Positions 40,735 through 50,145 of a DNA stretch of 64,000 bases are shown here, in pieces; the stretch's first letter is position 1, and every line of letters starts with the position of its first letter. The stretch comes from JAGWBD01 sp965220615. GTDB taxonomy: Bacteria > Chloroflexota > Anaerolineae > Aggregatilineales > Phototrophicaceae. The position numbers and the translations under genes were made by a program. The stretch is taken from contig CBDCQL010000002.1 of assembly GCA_965220615.1 (NCBI GenBank), positions 682,001 to 746,000 on the forward strand, given 5' to 3'. The notes beneath the pieces are model-generated. The model made no database searches and was not told the DNA's origin. It saw only the letters and a list, made by a program, of their open reading frames with translations.

Positions 40735-41397
40735 TTGACTGTAAAGCTCGCGCCGTCCATTCTGGCGGCGGACTGGACCCGAATGGGGGAGCAGATCGCG
40801 GAAGCCGAGGCCGCCGGGGCGGACTGGATTCACGTCGACGTGATGGACGGTAGCTTTGTGCCCAACATCAGCTTTGGACAGGACATGGTGGCCGCGACCC
40901 GCCGCGCGACGCTGCTGCCGCTGGACGTTCACCTGATGATCGTCGAGCCATTGAAACATCTGCAGTCCTTTGCGAGAGCGGGCGCCACGCGCATCAGCCT
41001 GCACTTTGAAGCCGTCGACTCATTGTCAGTGGCCATGCAGGCAGTGCGGAAAACTGGCTGCGCGTGTGGCGTGGCGATCAATCCCGGGACGCCCGCCGCG
41101 GCCCTGCACAAGGCTGCGCCCGATCTCGACTACGTGCTGGTGATGACGGTAAATCCCGGCTTCGGCGGTCAGGAATTCATGCCGGAGACCTTGCCGAAAG
41201 TCAGGGCCTTGCGATCAAGGATTGCTGAAAGCGGCAGCGACACTTCCATTGGCGTGGACGGTGGCATGAATGTCGACACAGCGTCACTGGCCGTAGCAGC
41301 CGGTGCTGACCTGATTGTCGCCGGCAGCAGCGTGTTTCGCGACGACCAGCCGGTGGCCGTCGGTATGGAGCAACTGCGCAGGGCAATTGTTCAATGA
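40735..41397 (+). CDS. rpe: ribulose-phosphate 3-epimerase
   Basis: This 220-residue TIM-barrel enzyme interconverts ribulose 5-phosphate and xylulose 5-phosphate. The metal-site and catalytic segments are present: LAPSILAADW, HVDVMDGSFVPNISFG, DVHLMIVEP, MTVNPGFGGQ and VDGGMN. The start is TTG at 40735. Its stop overlaps the fakA-like gene in ATGA. The order rpe - DAK2-domain gene - degV - recG is widespread in Firmicutes and Chloroflexota. Confidence 0.95.
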   Translation: MTVKLAPSILAADWTRMGEQIAEAEAAGADWIHVDVMDGSFVPNISFGQDMVAATRRATLLPLDVHLMIVEPLKHLQSFARAGATRISLHFEAVDSLSVAMQAVRKTGCACGVAINPGTPAAALHKAAPDLDYVLVMTVNPGFGGQEFMPETLPKVRALRSRIAESGSDTSIGVDGGMNVDTASLAVAAGADLIVAGSSVFRDDQPVAVGMEQLRRAIVQ

Positions 41398-43076
41398 GCG
41401 GGACGGAGGGCATGATGGCGGGGCCGGACAGGCGGACTTGTGACGGCAGACAGTTGCGCTGGCTGTTGACCGCCGGTCTTGCCTGGCTGGAACAAAACCA
41501 GGCCTTGGTCGACTCACTCAATGTCTTTCCCGTGCCAGATGGCGACACGGGAAAAAACATGGTGTTGACCATGCGCAGCGCCAGCGATCTCGCCAAATCC
41601 GGAACAACGCGGCTGGCAGGGGAAGTTGGGGAAAGGGTGGCGCATGGCGCGCTTATGGGCGCGCGGGGCAACTCCGGTGTCATTCTGTCCCAGTTGCTGG
41701 CCGGCTTTGCCGAGAGCATTCGCGAATGTCAGGACTTCGACGCACAGCGAATGAACCGGGCATGGCAAGCGGGGGTGGAGAAGGCTTACAAGGCCGTAAC
41801 CGATCCGGTTGAAGGCACCATCCTGACCGTGGCGCGGGAGACCGGTGTTGCCCTGGCGCAGCGTGTGCAGGACGAGGGAGAAGACGATCTGGTCGTCCTG
41901 CTGGAGACCATGGTGGCTGCGGCACAGGTCTCCCTGTTGCACACGCCCGAGTTACTTCCTGTGCTCAGGAAGGCTGGCGTGGTCGACTCCGGAGGGCAGG
42001 GGCTGGTGTGCATTCTTGAGGGGATGCTACGTCTCGTGCAGGGGCAACCTGTTGTTGCGACCATGGCTTTCCCGGCCGGTGACGAGCAGGGATGGCAACA
42101 TGCGCTCGAACCGGACGATGAAGAGGGCTACGGATACGACGTGCAGTTCCTGATGCATGGCGAAAACATGGACGTGAAGACCATCCACGACGGCATTGAT
42201 GCCCTGGGCTGGTCTACCCTGGTGGTCGGCGACGATCGACTGATCAAGGTACACGTGCACGTACATGATCCCGGCCAACCCATTTCCTACGCCATCGACC
42301 ATTGCGGCTGGCTCAACGACGTGGTCGTCGAAAACATGCAGGAGCAATACCTGCAATACCTTGAGCAGCGCATGGACGGGGCTGACGAAGAGGAGGAGGT
42401 GGCGGAAGCCGGAGAGGTTGGCGTCATTGTCGTAGCCGGCGGTGCCGGTCTGACGCATTTGTTCCGCGAGGAGCTGGGGGCCGCCCAGGTCATCGAAGGC
42501 GGGCAGACCATTAACCCCAGCGCCAGGGACTTCGTCGATGCCATGGAACGTCTGCCCCAAAAGGCATTTGTCCTGTTGCCCAACAACAGCAACATTATTT
42601 TGGCCGCGCAACAGGCCGCTGACCTTGCAGAGGGTCTCGATGTGCGTGTCGTGCCGAGCAAGAGTATTCCCCAGGGCATTGAAGCCATGTTGCACCGTCC
42701 CATGCACCTGCAAGACATGGACAGCGGCGTTGCAGCCATGGAAGCAGCGCTCGACGAAGTCATCAGCGCGTCGCTGACAACGGCCACGCGCGATGCCGAG
42801 ATAGACGGGTTGGCCGTCAGCGCCGGTCAGTTTATTGGCCTGCTGGACGGTCGCCTCTGTGTCGCTTCAGATACCCTTGAGGAGGCACTGGAGGACCTGG
42901 TGCAGCAGTCGCTTCAGGATGACGGCGAACTGGTCACCCTGTATTATGGCGCACAGGTCGATTCGCAACGCGCCGAAGCGCTGGCGTCGTCACTGGCGGA
43001 TTCGCTTGAGGACGTGGAGGTGGAACTCGTACGCGGTGACCAGCCGCTCTATCCCTTCCTTGTAAGTGTCGAATAG
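41394..43076 (+). CDS. DAK2-domain (FakA-like) fatty acid kinase subunit
   Basis: This 560-residue protein has an N-terminal DhaL/DAK2 domain with the Mg-ATP motif VFPVPDGDTGKNM and GARGNSGVILSQLL. A middle domain (FLMHGENMDVKTIHDGID) and a C-terminal DegV-like domain (LLPNNSNIILAAQQAA, SKSIPQG) follow. In Staphylococcus FakA phosphorylates fatty acids bound to a DegV-family FakB. A degV gene follows 37 bp downstream, so a working pair is likely. Overlap with rpe indicates co-translation. Confidence 0.9.
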   Translation: MSGTEGMMAGPDRRTCDGRQLRWLLTAGLAWLEQNQALVDSLNVFPVPDGDTGKNMVLTMRSASDLAKSGTTRLAGEVGERVAHGALMGARGNSGVILSQLLAGFAESIRECQDFDAQRMNRAWQAGVEKAYKAVTDPVEGTILTVARETGVALAQRVQDEGEDDLVVLLETMVAAAQVSLLHTPELLPVLRKAGVVDSGGQGLVCILEGMLRLVQGQPVVATMAFPAGDEQGWQHALEPDDEEGYGYDVQFLMHGENMDVKTIHDGIDALGWSTLVVGDDRLIKVHVHVHDPGQPISYAIDHCGWLNDVVVENMQEQYLQYLEQRMDGADEEEEVAEAGEVGVIVVAGGAGLTHLFREELGAAQVIEGGQTINPSARDFVDAMERLPQKAFVLLPNNSNIILAAQQAADLAEGLDVRVVPSKSIPQGIEAMLHRPMHLQDMDSGVAAMEAALDEVISASLTTATRDAEIDGLAVSAGQFIGLLDGRLCVASDTLEEALEDLVQQSLQDDGELVTLYYGAQVDSQRAEALASSLADSLEDVEVELVRGDQPLYPFLVSVE

Positions 43077-43113
43077 TCTACTGCGTATCGTATAGCTGAC
43101 AGGGAGTTGAACC

Positions 43114-43968
43114 ATGGGTCCGCAAGGAATTCGCGTTGTTACCGATGTCTCCAGCGAATTGACAAGGGAAACCCTGGAAGAATTGAAGATTACTTTGGTT
43201 CCGGGTTACATCAATGAGGGAGACGAGAGCATTTTGTTCGATGGCTTCAACCTGGACCGGGTCCGCTTTTACAATGAACTGAAGGACAAGGACCCGCTGC
43301 CGACTACGGCTGCGCCGGCGCCAGGCATTGTCCAGGAAATTCTGGACAAGCTCGCAGAAGAAGCGGAGCATCTGGTGTTGATCACCCTCCCGCGAAATCT
43401 CAGCGCCTACCAGGAATCTTTCCGCCTGGGGTCGGAGCACCTGCCGGAGGATCGCGTCACCCTGATTGACAGTGGCACCATTGCCTCATCCCAGGATACG
43501 CAGGTCATGGCCGCCGCCGAAGCGGCGCAGGCCGGGGCCAGCCTTGAGAACGTGCTGGATGCCATCAAGAAGGCCCGCTCCGCCACGGTATCGGCGTCTG
43601 CGTTGAGCACCATGGAAAACCTGCGGCGCAGCGGACGAGTGAACATGGCCCAGGCCGGCCTGGCGACTCTCCTGCAGATCAAGCCCATATTGGGTGTGGT
43701 GGATGGCGAAGTCGTGACCCATGCGCGCGTGCGAACCTTTCGCAAGGCACGCCTGGAGCTGCTTCGCATGTTGCGGGAACAGGGGCCCTTTGAGCGCCTG
43801 GTTGTCGAACACTCCAACAATGAGAGTGATGCCAGCTGGCTGGCTGAACAGGCTGCCGACCTCGTGACAGGGACGACGCATATCGGACTCATCAGCCCGA
43901 TAATAGGCACGCATCTGGGCCAGGGCGCCCTGGGCTATACTGGACTTAAAGCTGGCTGGAGAGACTGA
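43114..43968 (+). CDS. DegV family protein (FakB-like fatty acid binding)
   Basis: This 284-residue DegV protein has the family start VTDVSSELTRETLEE, PTTAAPAPG (threonine loop contacting the carboxylate), the LPRNLSAYQESF segment and IDSGTIASSQ. Its C-terminus (IGPVIGTHLGQGALG-type, here ISPIIGTHLGQGALG) is characteristic. DegV proteins bind a fatty acid and present it to FakA. It follows the DAK2 gene and precedes recG by one base. Confidence 0.92.
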   Translation: MGPQGIRVVTDVSSELTRETLEELKITLVPGYINEGDESILFDGFNLDRVRFYNELKDKDPLPTTAAPAPGIVQEILDKLAEEAEHLVLITLPRNLSAYQESFRLGSEHLPEDRVTLIDSGTIASSQDTQVMAAAEAAQAGASLENVLDAIKKARSATVSASALSTMENLRRSGRVNMAQAGLATLLQIKPILGVVDGEVVTHARVRTFRKARLELLRMLREQGPFERLVVEHSNNESDASWLAEQAADLVTGTTHIGLISPIIGTHLGQGALGYTGLKAGWRD

Positions 43969-43969
43969 A

Positions 43970-46537
43970 TTGCCAACGGCGCTGGAGACCCTCGTCAAAA
44001 TCCTTCGACTGGAACGGGAACAGCGCTGCAGGGACAGCGCTGTTGCGGGCGGACTGAGCGCCTACAGCAAGGTGTGGGAGCCGGATGCGCTGCGACAGGC
44101 CCGCAACAACCAGCAAAGGAAGCTGGTCGAGGAATTGCGGGCGCTGATGCAAGGGTACAGCGGCCTCCGCAACGTCGACGCCCGGACGGAGCGGGTGCAA
44201 TACATGCTGGACCGCATTCACGCCAGGGTCCACCCTGAAACGGGACAAAACGCGGCCGAAGGGCAGGGTAACAGGACTTCCGGCAGGAACCGGCGCGACC
44301 GGAAGGCGAGAAAACCCCGGCGCCAGGGACGCAACCAGAGTTCAGGCGGGGAACAGGGAAGGCGGTCTCGTCGATCCGTTCGGGCCAGTCGGCCAGACAT
44401 CGCGGGCCGGGTGTCCCTGGAACAGCCGCCACGACGACAACGCGCTTCGCTGGACCCCTCTGTCGCCATGGCACGAACGCGCGACCTGGAACAGCCGCTT
44501 ACGGTCCTGCAGGGGATCGGCGACCGCCGCGCGGAGGTATTCACCCGTCTGGGCATTCAGACCCTGGCGAACCTGCTTTACTTCATGCCGCGACGCCATG
44601 ACGATTACCGTCAGGAACGCTATCTCGGCAGGCTGGAACCGAACATTCGGGTCACTGTTGTCGGCCGGGTCCGGCGCAGCGCCATTCGCCACATCGCCGG
44701 CGGCCGGCGGGATTTCCACATGTCGCTGGAGGACGAAAGCGGCCAGTTGGAGGCGGTCTTCTTTGGTCAACACTGGTTGACAGGACAGATCAGGGTTGGC
44801 GATCTTATCGTGCTCAGCGGTTGCACGTCGACCCGGGGCTCGCGCCTGCAAATGAGCAATCCGGAATGGGAGCCGCTGGATCCGCAGAACCTGCAGACGG
44901 TTGGTCTGGTCCCCGTCTATCCCCTTACAGAGGGTCTGACGCAGCGGGGGATGCGGCGTCTCATGCGTGACGTCGTCGCGGACAAGACCCGCGACCTGCC
45001 GGATCCAGTGCCGGAAGCCACGCTTGAAAGGGCCGGTCTGGCAGACCTGCCGTGGGCATTGCAACAGGCGCACTTCCCGGAAGGGCCGGACCATCTGCGC
45101 CACGCGCGAGAGCGACTACTCTTTGATGACCTGCTGGCGCTTCAACTGGCGGTCCTTGAAAACCGGCGTGAATGGCAGTCGCGCCCGGCAGATGCCCTGG
45201 CGATGCCTGATGAAGATTTCGCCGTGCTCCAATCCGGGCTCTTTCCGTTTGAGTTGACCCGGGCCCAGCAGCAGGCTGTCGATGAGATTCGCCAGGACAT
45301 GGCTGCTGAAGTCCCCATGAATCGCCTGCTGCAGGGTGACGTGGGCTCGGGCAAAACCGCCGTGGCCATGCTCGCCATGCTTCTGGCGACACAGGCTGGC
45401 CGGCAGGCGGCCCTGATCGTCCCTCTGAGTGTCCTGGCCGGACAGCACTTTCGCAATATGTCGGAAGCATTTGAGCGATTGCCCGAAGACAGCCGGCCTT
45501 CTCTGGCGCTTCTGACCGGCGCGACCCGGGGCGAGCAGCGGGAGACCATACTCGCAGAGCTGGCCTCCGGCGACCTTGACATCGTAATCGGGACCCACGC
45601 CCTGCTTCAGGAGGGTGTTGATTTCAGTGACGTTGGTCTGGTCATCATTGACGAACAACATCGATTTGGTGTCGGGCAGCGCAGGTCACTGCGTGGCAAG
45701 GGGCGCAATCCGCATTTGTTGTTGATGACGGCGACTCCCATCCCGCGTTCGCTGGCCCTGACGCTGTATGCGGACCTGGACCTGAGCATCATTGACGAGC
45801 TGCCACCCGGCCGTGGCACGGTGCAGACCACCATCATCGAGCCGGTTGCCCGCGAGCGGGCATTCAGTTTCGTCGCCACAGAACTTGCCCGCGGGCGTCA
45901 GGCATTCATAGTTCATCCTCTGGTAGAAGAATCGGACAATATGGACATCCGGGCAGCGACTGTCGCCCGGGAAGAACTGGTACAGGTGTTTCATCGCTTC
46001 CGCGTCGCCCTGCTGCATGGACGGATGTCGGTCCCGGAAAAGGACGAGGTGCTGCGCGCGTTCAGTAGAGGTGATACGGACGTGCTGGTGACGACTTCCG
46101 TAGCCGAGGTGGGAGTGGATGTGCCCAACGCCAGCGTCATGGTCATTGAGGGCGCCAACCGTTTCGGTCTGGCGCAACTGCACCAGTTTCGCGGGCGGGT
46201 GGGACGCGGTGAACACGCTTCACATTGCCTGTTGATCCCGGACAGCAGGGAGCCAGCGGCCCGGGAGCGTCTGGAATCACTGGAGCAGCACAGCGACGGC
46301 TTCAGCCTCGCCGAGCTTGACTGGCAAATGCGGGGTTCGGGCGACCTGGCGGGAACAAGGCAGAGTGGCGGCAGTCTCCTGCAAATGGCCGAATTTATGA
46401 CGCCGCAACTGGTGGCGCTGGCCAGGCGCGAAGCGCGCACCATCGCTCTTGAGGACCCCGAGCTGGCATTGCCACAGCATGAACTGCTGGCATACCGGGT
46501 CAATCGCCTGCGGGACAGGCGCAGCGACATCAGTTGA
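43970..46537 (+). CDS. recG: ATP-dependent DNA helicase RecG
   Basis: The 855-residue protein has an extended N-terminus of about 180 residues with a basic low-complexity stretch (RKARKPRRQGRNQ), then the RecG wedge domain beginning LTVLQGIGDRRAEVFTRLGI with an OB-like fold. The helicase core has motif I GDVGSGKT, motif II DEQH in IIDEQHRFGVGQR, TATPIPRSLAL, and motifs V-VI ending GRVGRGEHASHC. RecG remodels stalled forks and branched DNA. The start is TTG 43970. The N-terminal extension is longer than in E. coli RecG (693 residues), as in several Gram-positive-type lineages. The usual neighbour rsmD is absent between recG and coaD. Confidence 0.95.
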   Translation: MPTALETLVKILRLEREQRCRDSAVAGGLSAYSKVWEPDALRQARNNQQRKLVEELRALMQGYSGLRNVDARTERVQYMLDRIHARVHPETGQNAAEGQGNRTSGRNRRDRKARKPRRQGRNQSSGGEQGRRSRRSVRASRPDIAGRVSLEQPPRRQRASLDPSVAMARTRDLEQPLTVLQGIGDRRAEVFTRLGIQTLANLLYFMPRRHDDYRQERYLGRLEPNIRVTVVGRVRRSAIRHIAGGRRDFHMSLEDESGQLEAVFFGQHWLTGQIRVGDLIVLSGCTSTRGSRLQMSNPEWEPLDPQNLQTVGLVPVYPLTEGLTQRGMRRLMRDVVADKTRDLPDPVPEATLERAGLADLPWALQQAHFPEGPDHLRHARERLLFDDLLALQLAVLENRREWQSRPADALAMPDEDFAVLQSGLFPFELTRAQQQAVDEIRQDMAAEVPMNRLLQGDVGSGKTAVAMLAMLLATQAGRQAALIVPLSVLAGQHFRNMSEAFERLPEDSRPSLALLTGATRGEQRETILAELASGDLDIVIGTHALLQEGVDFSDVGLVIIDEQHRFGVGQRRSLRGKGRNPHLLLMTATPIPRSLALTLYADLDLSIIDELPPGRGTVQTTIIEPVARERAFSFVATELARGRQAFIVHPLVEESDNMDIRAATVAREELVQVFHRFRVALLHGRMSVPEKDEVLRAFSRGDTDVLVTTSVAEVGVDVPNASVMVIEGANRFGLAQLHQFRGRVGRGEHASHCLLIPDSREPAARERLESLEQHSDGFSLAELDWQMRGSGDLAGTRQSGGSLLQMAEFMTPQLVALARREARTIALEDPELALPQHELLAYRVNRLRDRRSDIS

Positions 46538-46558
46538 GGGGCAGGGAGGGAGGAAGCC

Positions 46559-47056
46559 ATGTCGTGCAACCGCATAGCCCTGTTTCCTGCGTCGCTGGAT
46601 CCGGTGCACAATGGTCACATCGATATTGTGAGTCGGGCGGCGCGTCTGTTTGCTGAAGTCGTCGTCGGCATCTACGATTCTCCCAGGAAACCTCTGTTGT
46701 TCAAAACAGACGAAAGAGAGGCCCTGGCCTGTGAGGCCTTTGGCGAAATTCCAAATGTAAAAGTTGCACAATACAGGGGCTTAACGGTAAACTTTGCGTC
46801 CGGGTTGGGGGCGGTCGCGATCATCCGGGGGTTGCGCGTTTCTTCGGACTTCGATTTTGAGTTACGCACGGCCCTTGCGAACCGACAGTTGTCGGGGAAG
46901 ATCGAGACCATAGCCATCATGGCGGATGAGCGTTACATCCACGTCAGTTCCAGCATCATCCGGGAAATTGCGGAACTGGGTGGAGACGTGAGTTCGATGG
47001 TGCCACCGCACGTCATGGAGGCCCTGCAGCAGCGCTTTGCGGCGCCTTGCAATTGA
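46559..47056 (+). CDS. coaD: phosphopantetheine adenylyltransferase
   Basis: This 165-residue enzyme of CoA synthesis transfers AMP to 4'-phosphopantetheine. The nucleotidyltransferase motif is ASLDPVHNGHIDI (HxGH form: H-N-G-H). The second motif ISSSIIRE appears here as VSSSIIREIAELGGDVSSMVPP. RGLRVSSDFDFE carries the conserved arginine. AGGGAGGAAG precedes the ATG. It follows recG. Confidence 0.93.
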   Translation: MSCNRIALFPASLDPVHNGHIDIVSRAARLFAEVVVGIYDSPRKPLLFKTDEREALACEAFGEIPNVKVAQYRGLTVNFASGLGAVAIIRGLRVSSDFDFELRTALANRQLSGKIETIAIMADERYIHVSSSIIREIAELGGDVSSMVPPHVMEALQQRFAAPCN

Positions 47057-47087
47057 TCGTTCGTCCCGGAGGACGCAGGAGGACGTC

Positions 47088-47702
47088 ATGGACATCCAGC
47101 ATCTGATTGATCGCCTGGAAGACCTGGTTGATGAAGGGCAACACATCCCGTTCAGCCGCTACACGATGGTGGATGAAGAACGAGCGCTGGAAATCATCGA
47201 TCAGATGCGGATTTCGGTGCCGGATGAAATAGAAAAGTCCTCGCGCGTTCTTGCAAACCGGGACCGTATCCTGGAACAGGCGGAAGAAGATTCTGCTCGC
47301 ATCGTACAGCAGGCCCGGCGCGATACGGAACTGATGCTTGATGAAGGGGCGACCGTGCAGGCTGCCCAGAATCGCGCCGCCAACATTATTGAGGCGGCGC
47401 GGCAGGAAGCGGAATTGATCGCCGACGAGGCTGACCGCTACGTGTTGCAGGAACTGGCGCGCATGGAACGTGAGGTCGCCAGATTGCTGACCGTCGTGCG
47501 AAATGGCATTCAGGAAGTTTCCAGTCAACGCCCCAAATTGCAGGTGCGGCCTGACCTGGACGATGAAGAGGGACTTGCGCAGCCGCTGGAAGGCGAGGCA
47601 GGGATGGAAGATTTGCCCGTCATCACGCCGGCACGTTCGCTTTCCAAAAACGAAATGCAGTTTGCGCCGCCCAGTCCGCCGTCAAAGGAACCAACTGACT
47701 AA
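47088..47702 (+). CDS. coiled-coil protein (ATP synthase b-subunit-like/DivIVA-like)
   Basis: The 204-residue protein begins MDIQHLIDRLEDLVDEGQ, followed by a long charged helix (about 45-145: NRDRILEQAEEDSARIVQQA...) that should form a coiled coil. A proline-rich acidic tail follows. This character is shared with the small ATPase-subunit-like proteins found after coaD in many Chloroflexota and Actinobacteria. No catalytic motif is present. The ATG at 47088 is close to AGGAGG. Its stop TAA overlaps the comEC stop on the other strand. Confidence 0.7.
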   Translation: MDIQHLIDRLEDLVDEGQHIPFSRYTMVDEERALEIIDQMRISVPDEIEKSSRVLANRDRILEQAEEDSARIVQQARRDTELMLDEGATVQAAQNRAANIIEAARQEAELIADEADRYVLQELARMEREVARLLTVVRNGIQEVSSQRPKLQVRPDLDDEEGLAQPLEGEAGMEDLPVITPARSLSKNEMQFAPPSPPSKEPTD

Positions 47703-50068
47703 TCGCCGGACTGCTCCCGCGGCCAACGATCACGCCACAATTTGACGCCATCGCTCCACAGGTGAATGCTGACGGCCCCGTCGCTGCGGAGTAGCGGCGT
47801 GTTGCCCAACATGGCCAGGACTTCGGGGTCCGGGCTACCATGGCGGTTGCGCAGGTCGTCGGCGTCCGTGTGCAACAGGGCCAGCTGAGCCCCAGCGTGG
47901 AGTAGAAAGTCCGGTTCCAGCGAACGCGGGGCTCCATGCAATGGCAATTGAAGCACGGTCGCAGGAGGCAGGTCTGCAGTAGCCAGCAACTCGCGCTGAC
48001 CCTCGCGGTCCAGCGTGCCTGGCAGCAGGAAAGAGACCGACCCGAAACGTACGCGGAAGACGAGGGCGTTCCTGTTCATTTGACGGTCGTCCGGCAGAGG
48101 CCGGGTCTGTGGATGCAGCACGTCAATTTCAAGCCCCTTGCCAAAATGCAGGCTTTGGCCTGCCACCGGCGTGATCACTGTGTTCGCCGCTTGGACCAGG
48201 GCCGCCGGCAATTCACGTTGGCCATTGTGAAGCAACAGGCCCAGGTCATAGCGCTGCAACAGTGATTGGAGGGATTCCAGGGTATCCGGATCTGGCACTG
48301 TGACAGCCAGCATTTCCAGGTGACGATCGTGAAAGGGAAGTCTCTCGCCAATCGCGGTCATCAGGCGTGATGGCGAACTGCCCCCGTCTATCAAAATGTG
48401 TTCTCCGGCCGGCCCCTGCAACAGAATGGCGTTGACGTGGCCGACGTCCAGCAGCCAGAGGTGCAACATGCCGTCGGGCCGACTCAGGCGGGTGGCGATG
48501 AGCAGCAGTGCGAGGCTGGTAGCCAGCAACAGGGCGGTAACCCCGCCGGCGTGATTGACGAGCACGCGGCACAGGCGCAGAACGAGGGGATGACGTTGAA
48601 ACCTCATCAACGCTGCCAGCAACAGTCCAAGGTAGAGTGCTGCAATCAGTCGCGGGTCAGTCTGGATTTCAACGCTGGCCAGGGACAGGCGCGCGGCTGC
48701 CCTGACGACTTCAACGGTCCAGCCAAGTGGCAAAAGACCGAGCCAGTAAAGCAACTGTGCCGGCATGGGGGCCAGGAACGCCGTCAGGGTCGCCAGCAGA
48801 CCCACGATCAGGAGCGGCGCCTGGGCTGGTACGATCAGCAGGTTTACCGGCAGCGCCAGCAGTGACATGCGGCCGAAGTAGCGCAGGATGAGGGGAAAGG
48901 TCGCCAGGTAGGCGGCGAGAGATACAGCCAGGGGCTCAGCCAACAGGGCATGGGCGGCACGTCCTGCTTTCGCCGGAAGCAGGATGAGGAGGAAGCGCTG
49001 CAAGCCGCCTCCGAGCGGAGACGCCAGGAGCATGATCCCCAGGGTAGCAAGGGCGCTGAGTTGAAGCCCGATATCCCATAGTACAGTCGGGTTTTCCAGG
49101 GACAAAAGCAAGACGGCAAATGCCAGCGATGCGGGCGTAAACACACGGCGACGTATGGCGCCGGCGACGACCAGGGTGCAACTCATCAGGGCAGCGCGCA
49201 TGACCGGCGCGTCGGCGCCAACGAGGATGGCGTAGCACAGAATGGTCAGGATGGCGGTGGTCGCAGTCACAGCGGGCGCGAGCCTGGAGCGACGTAAAAG
49301 CGCCAACACCGCGCCACTCAGCACGATCATGTTGAAGCCGCTAATCGCGATGACGTGCGCAGCGCCAGTGGCATTGAAGTCTTCTCTCAGGTCTGGCGAG
49401 AGGCTGCTTTCATCGCCCAGCAGGATGCCCTTCAGCAGGGCGGACCAGGGCGCCGGCAAGGATGCGGTGATCTGGCGACCGGCGCGCCGGTTCAGTTCAT
49501 ACAGGACGGACTGCAGGCTGACTTCCTGTCTTCTCTCAAGGAGTTCCACCGATGCATCGCGCATGACGCTGAAAACGCCACTGCGCGCCAGGTGGTCGTT
49601 CCACGAGAAGCGATCGAATTCGCCGGGTCGTTGAAGAAGCCCGGTGGCGCGGACGTGATCGCCAGGAGCGAATGAGGTATGGGCTGCCGCCAGCACCAGC
49701 ACTTCACCGTGAATCGGAAATCGTTGGCCATCCCTGACGAGAACCGATGCCGCCACACGGACCTGGACGCCGCTGTCGCGCAAAACCGGGGCGCCGCTGA
49801 CCAGGCCTTCTACGCTGACGCCACCCAGATTGTTGAACCGGGCGATTTCGCTGTCTGTAGCGACCAGCGACATGCGCAGGCCTCCCAGGGTCAGGGCCAG
49901 TAGCGCCAGGGCATACCAGCGCCACCTGTCCCGCATCAACAGGACGCACACCAGCGCCAGTGCGCAGGGAATCAGCCAGGCGGGGGCCAGACCGATGGAC
50001 AAATCAGGATTGTTGGCTGCCAGGACGATGCCGCAGACCCAGCCGAGCGTGAGGTAAATGAGGCGCAT
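47699..50068 (-). CDS. comEC: ComEC/Rec2 family DNA-uptake membrane protein with degenerate hydrolase domain
   Basis: This 789-residue protein has an N-terminal OB-like DUF4131 region, the competence domain with about eight helices (GAAHVIAISGFNMIVLSGAV is the hallmark) and a C-terminal metallo-beta-lactamase-like domain from about residue 520 (WLLDVGHVNAILL, ILIDGGSS). In ordinary ComEC the next motif is HxHxDH; here that strand reads VTVPDPDTLESL with no histidines. The later LLTGD and HHGS motifs read LLPGT and LHGA. The domain is therefore probably inactive as a nuclease. The channel part looks intact. ComEC transports single-stranded DNA across the membrane. No other competence genes are nearby. 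Confidence 0.85.
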   Translation of the reverse strand: MRLIYLTLGWVCGIVLAANNPDLSIGLAPAWLIPCALALVCVLLMRDRWRWYALALLALTLGGLRMSLVATDSEIARFNNLGGVSVEGLVSGAPVLRDSGVQVRVAASVLVRDGQRFPIHGEVLVLAAAHTSFAPGDHVRATGLLQRPGEFDRFSWNDHLARSGVFSVMRDASVELLERRQEVSLQSVLYELNRRAGRQITASLPAPWSALLKGILLGDESSLSPDLREDFNATGAAHVIAISGFNMIVLSGAVLALLRRSRLAPAVTATTAILTILCYAILVGADAPVMRAALMSCTLVVAGAIRRRVFTPASLAFAVLLLSLENPTVLWDIGLQLSALATLGIMLLASPLGGGLQRFLLILLPAKAGRAAHALLAEPLAVSLAAYLATFPLILRYFGRMSLLALPVNLLIVPAQAPLLIVGLLATLTAFLAPMPAQLLYWLGLLPLGWTVEVVRAAARLSLASVEIQTDPRLIAALYLGLLLAALMRFQRHPLVLRLCRVLVNHAGGVTALLLATSLALLLIATRLSRPDGMLHLWLLDVGHVNAILLQGPAGEHILIDGGSSPSRLMTAIGERLPFHDRHLEMLAVTVPDPDTLESLQSLLQRYDLGLLLHNGQRELPAALVQAANTVITPVAGQSLHFGKGLEIDVLHPQTRPLPDDRQMNRNALVFRVRFGSVSFLLPGTLDREGQRELLATADLPPATVLQLPLHGAPRSLEPDFLLHAGAQLALLHTDADDLRNRHGSPDPEVLAMLGNTPLLRSDGAVSIHLWSDGVKLWRDRWPREQSGD

Positions 50069-50099
50069 GGCTTCGAAGACGCCGGCCTTGATATCGGGC

Positions 50100-50105
50100 T
50101 ATACT
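50100..50105 (+). promoter_or_regulatory. -10-like TATACT before the sulfatase gene
   Basis: TATACT lies 40 bp before the sulfatase ATG, in the short gap with divergent comEC. No good -35 is visible. Confidence 0.3.
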
Positions 50106-50145
50106 AACGCCCGTCTGCGACAGTAGCAAACGAAGGATCGGACTC

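Noticed and set aside
41394..43968. Dihydroxyacetone kinase operon
   Set aside because: The DAK2 domain is joined to FakA-type domains and followed by degV, with no DhaK gene, so fatty acid kinase is the better reading.
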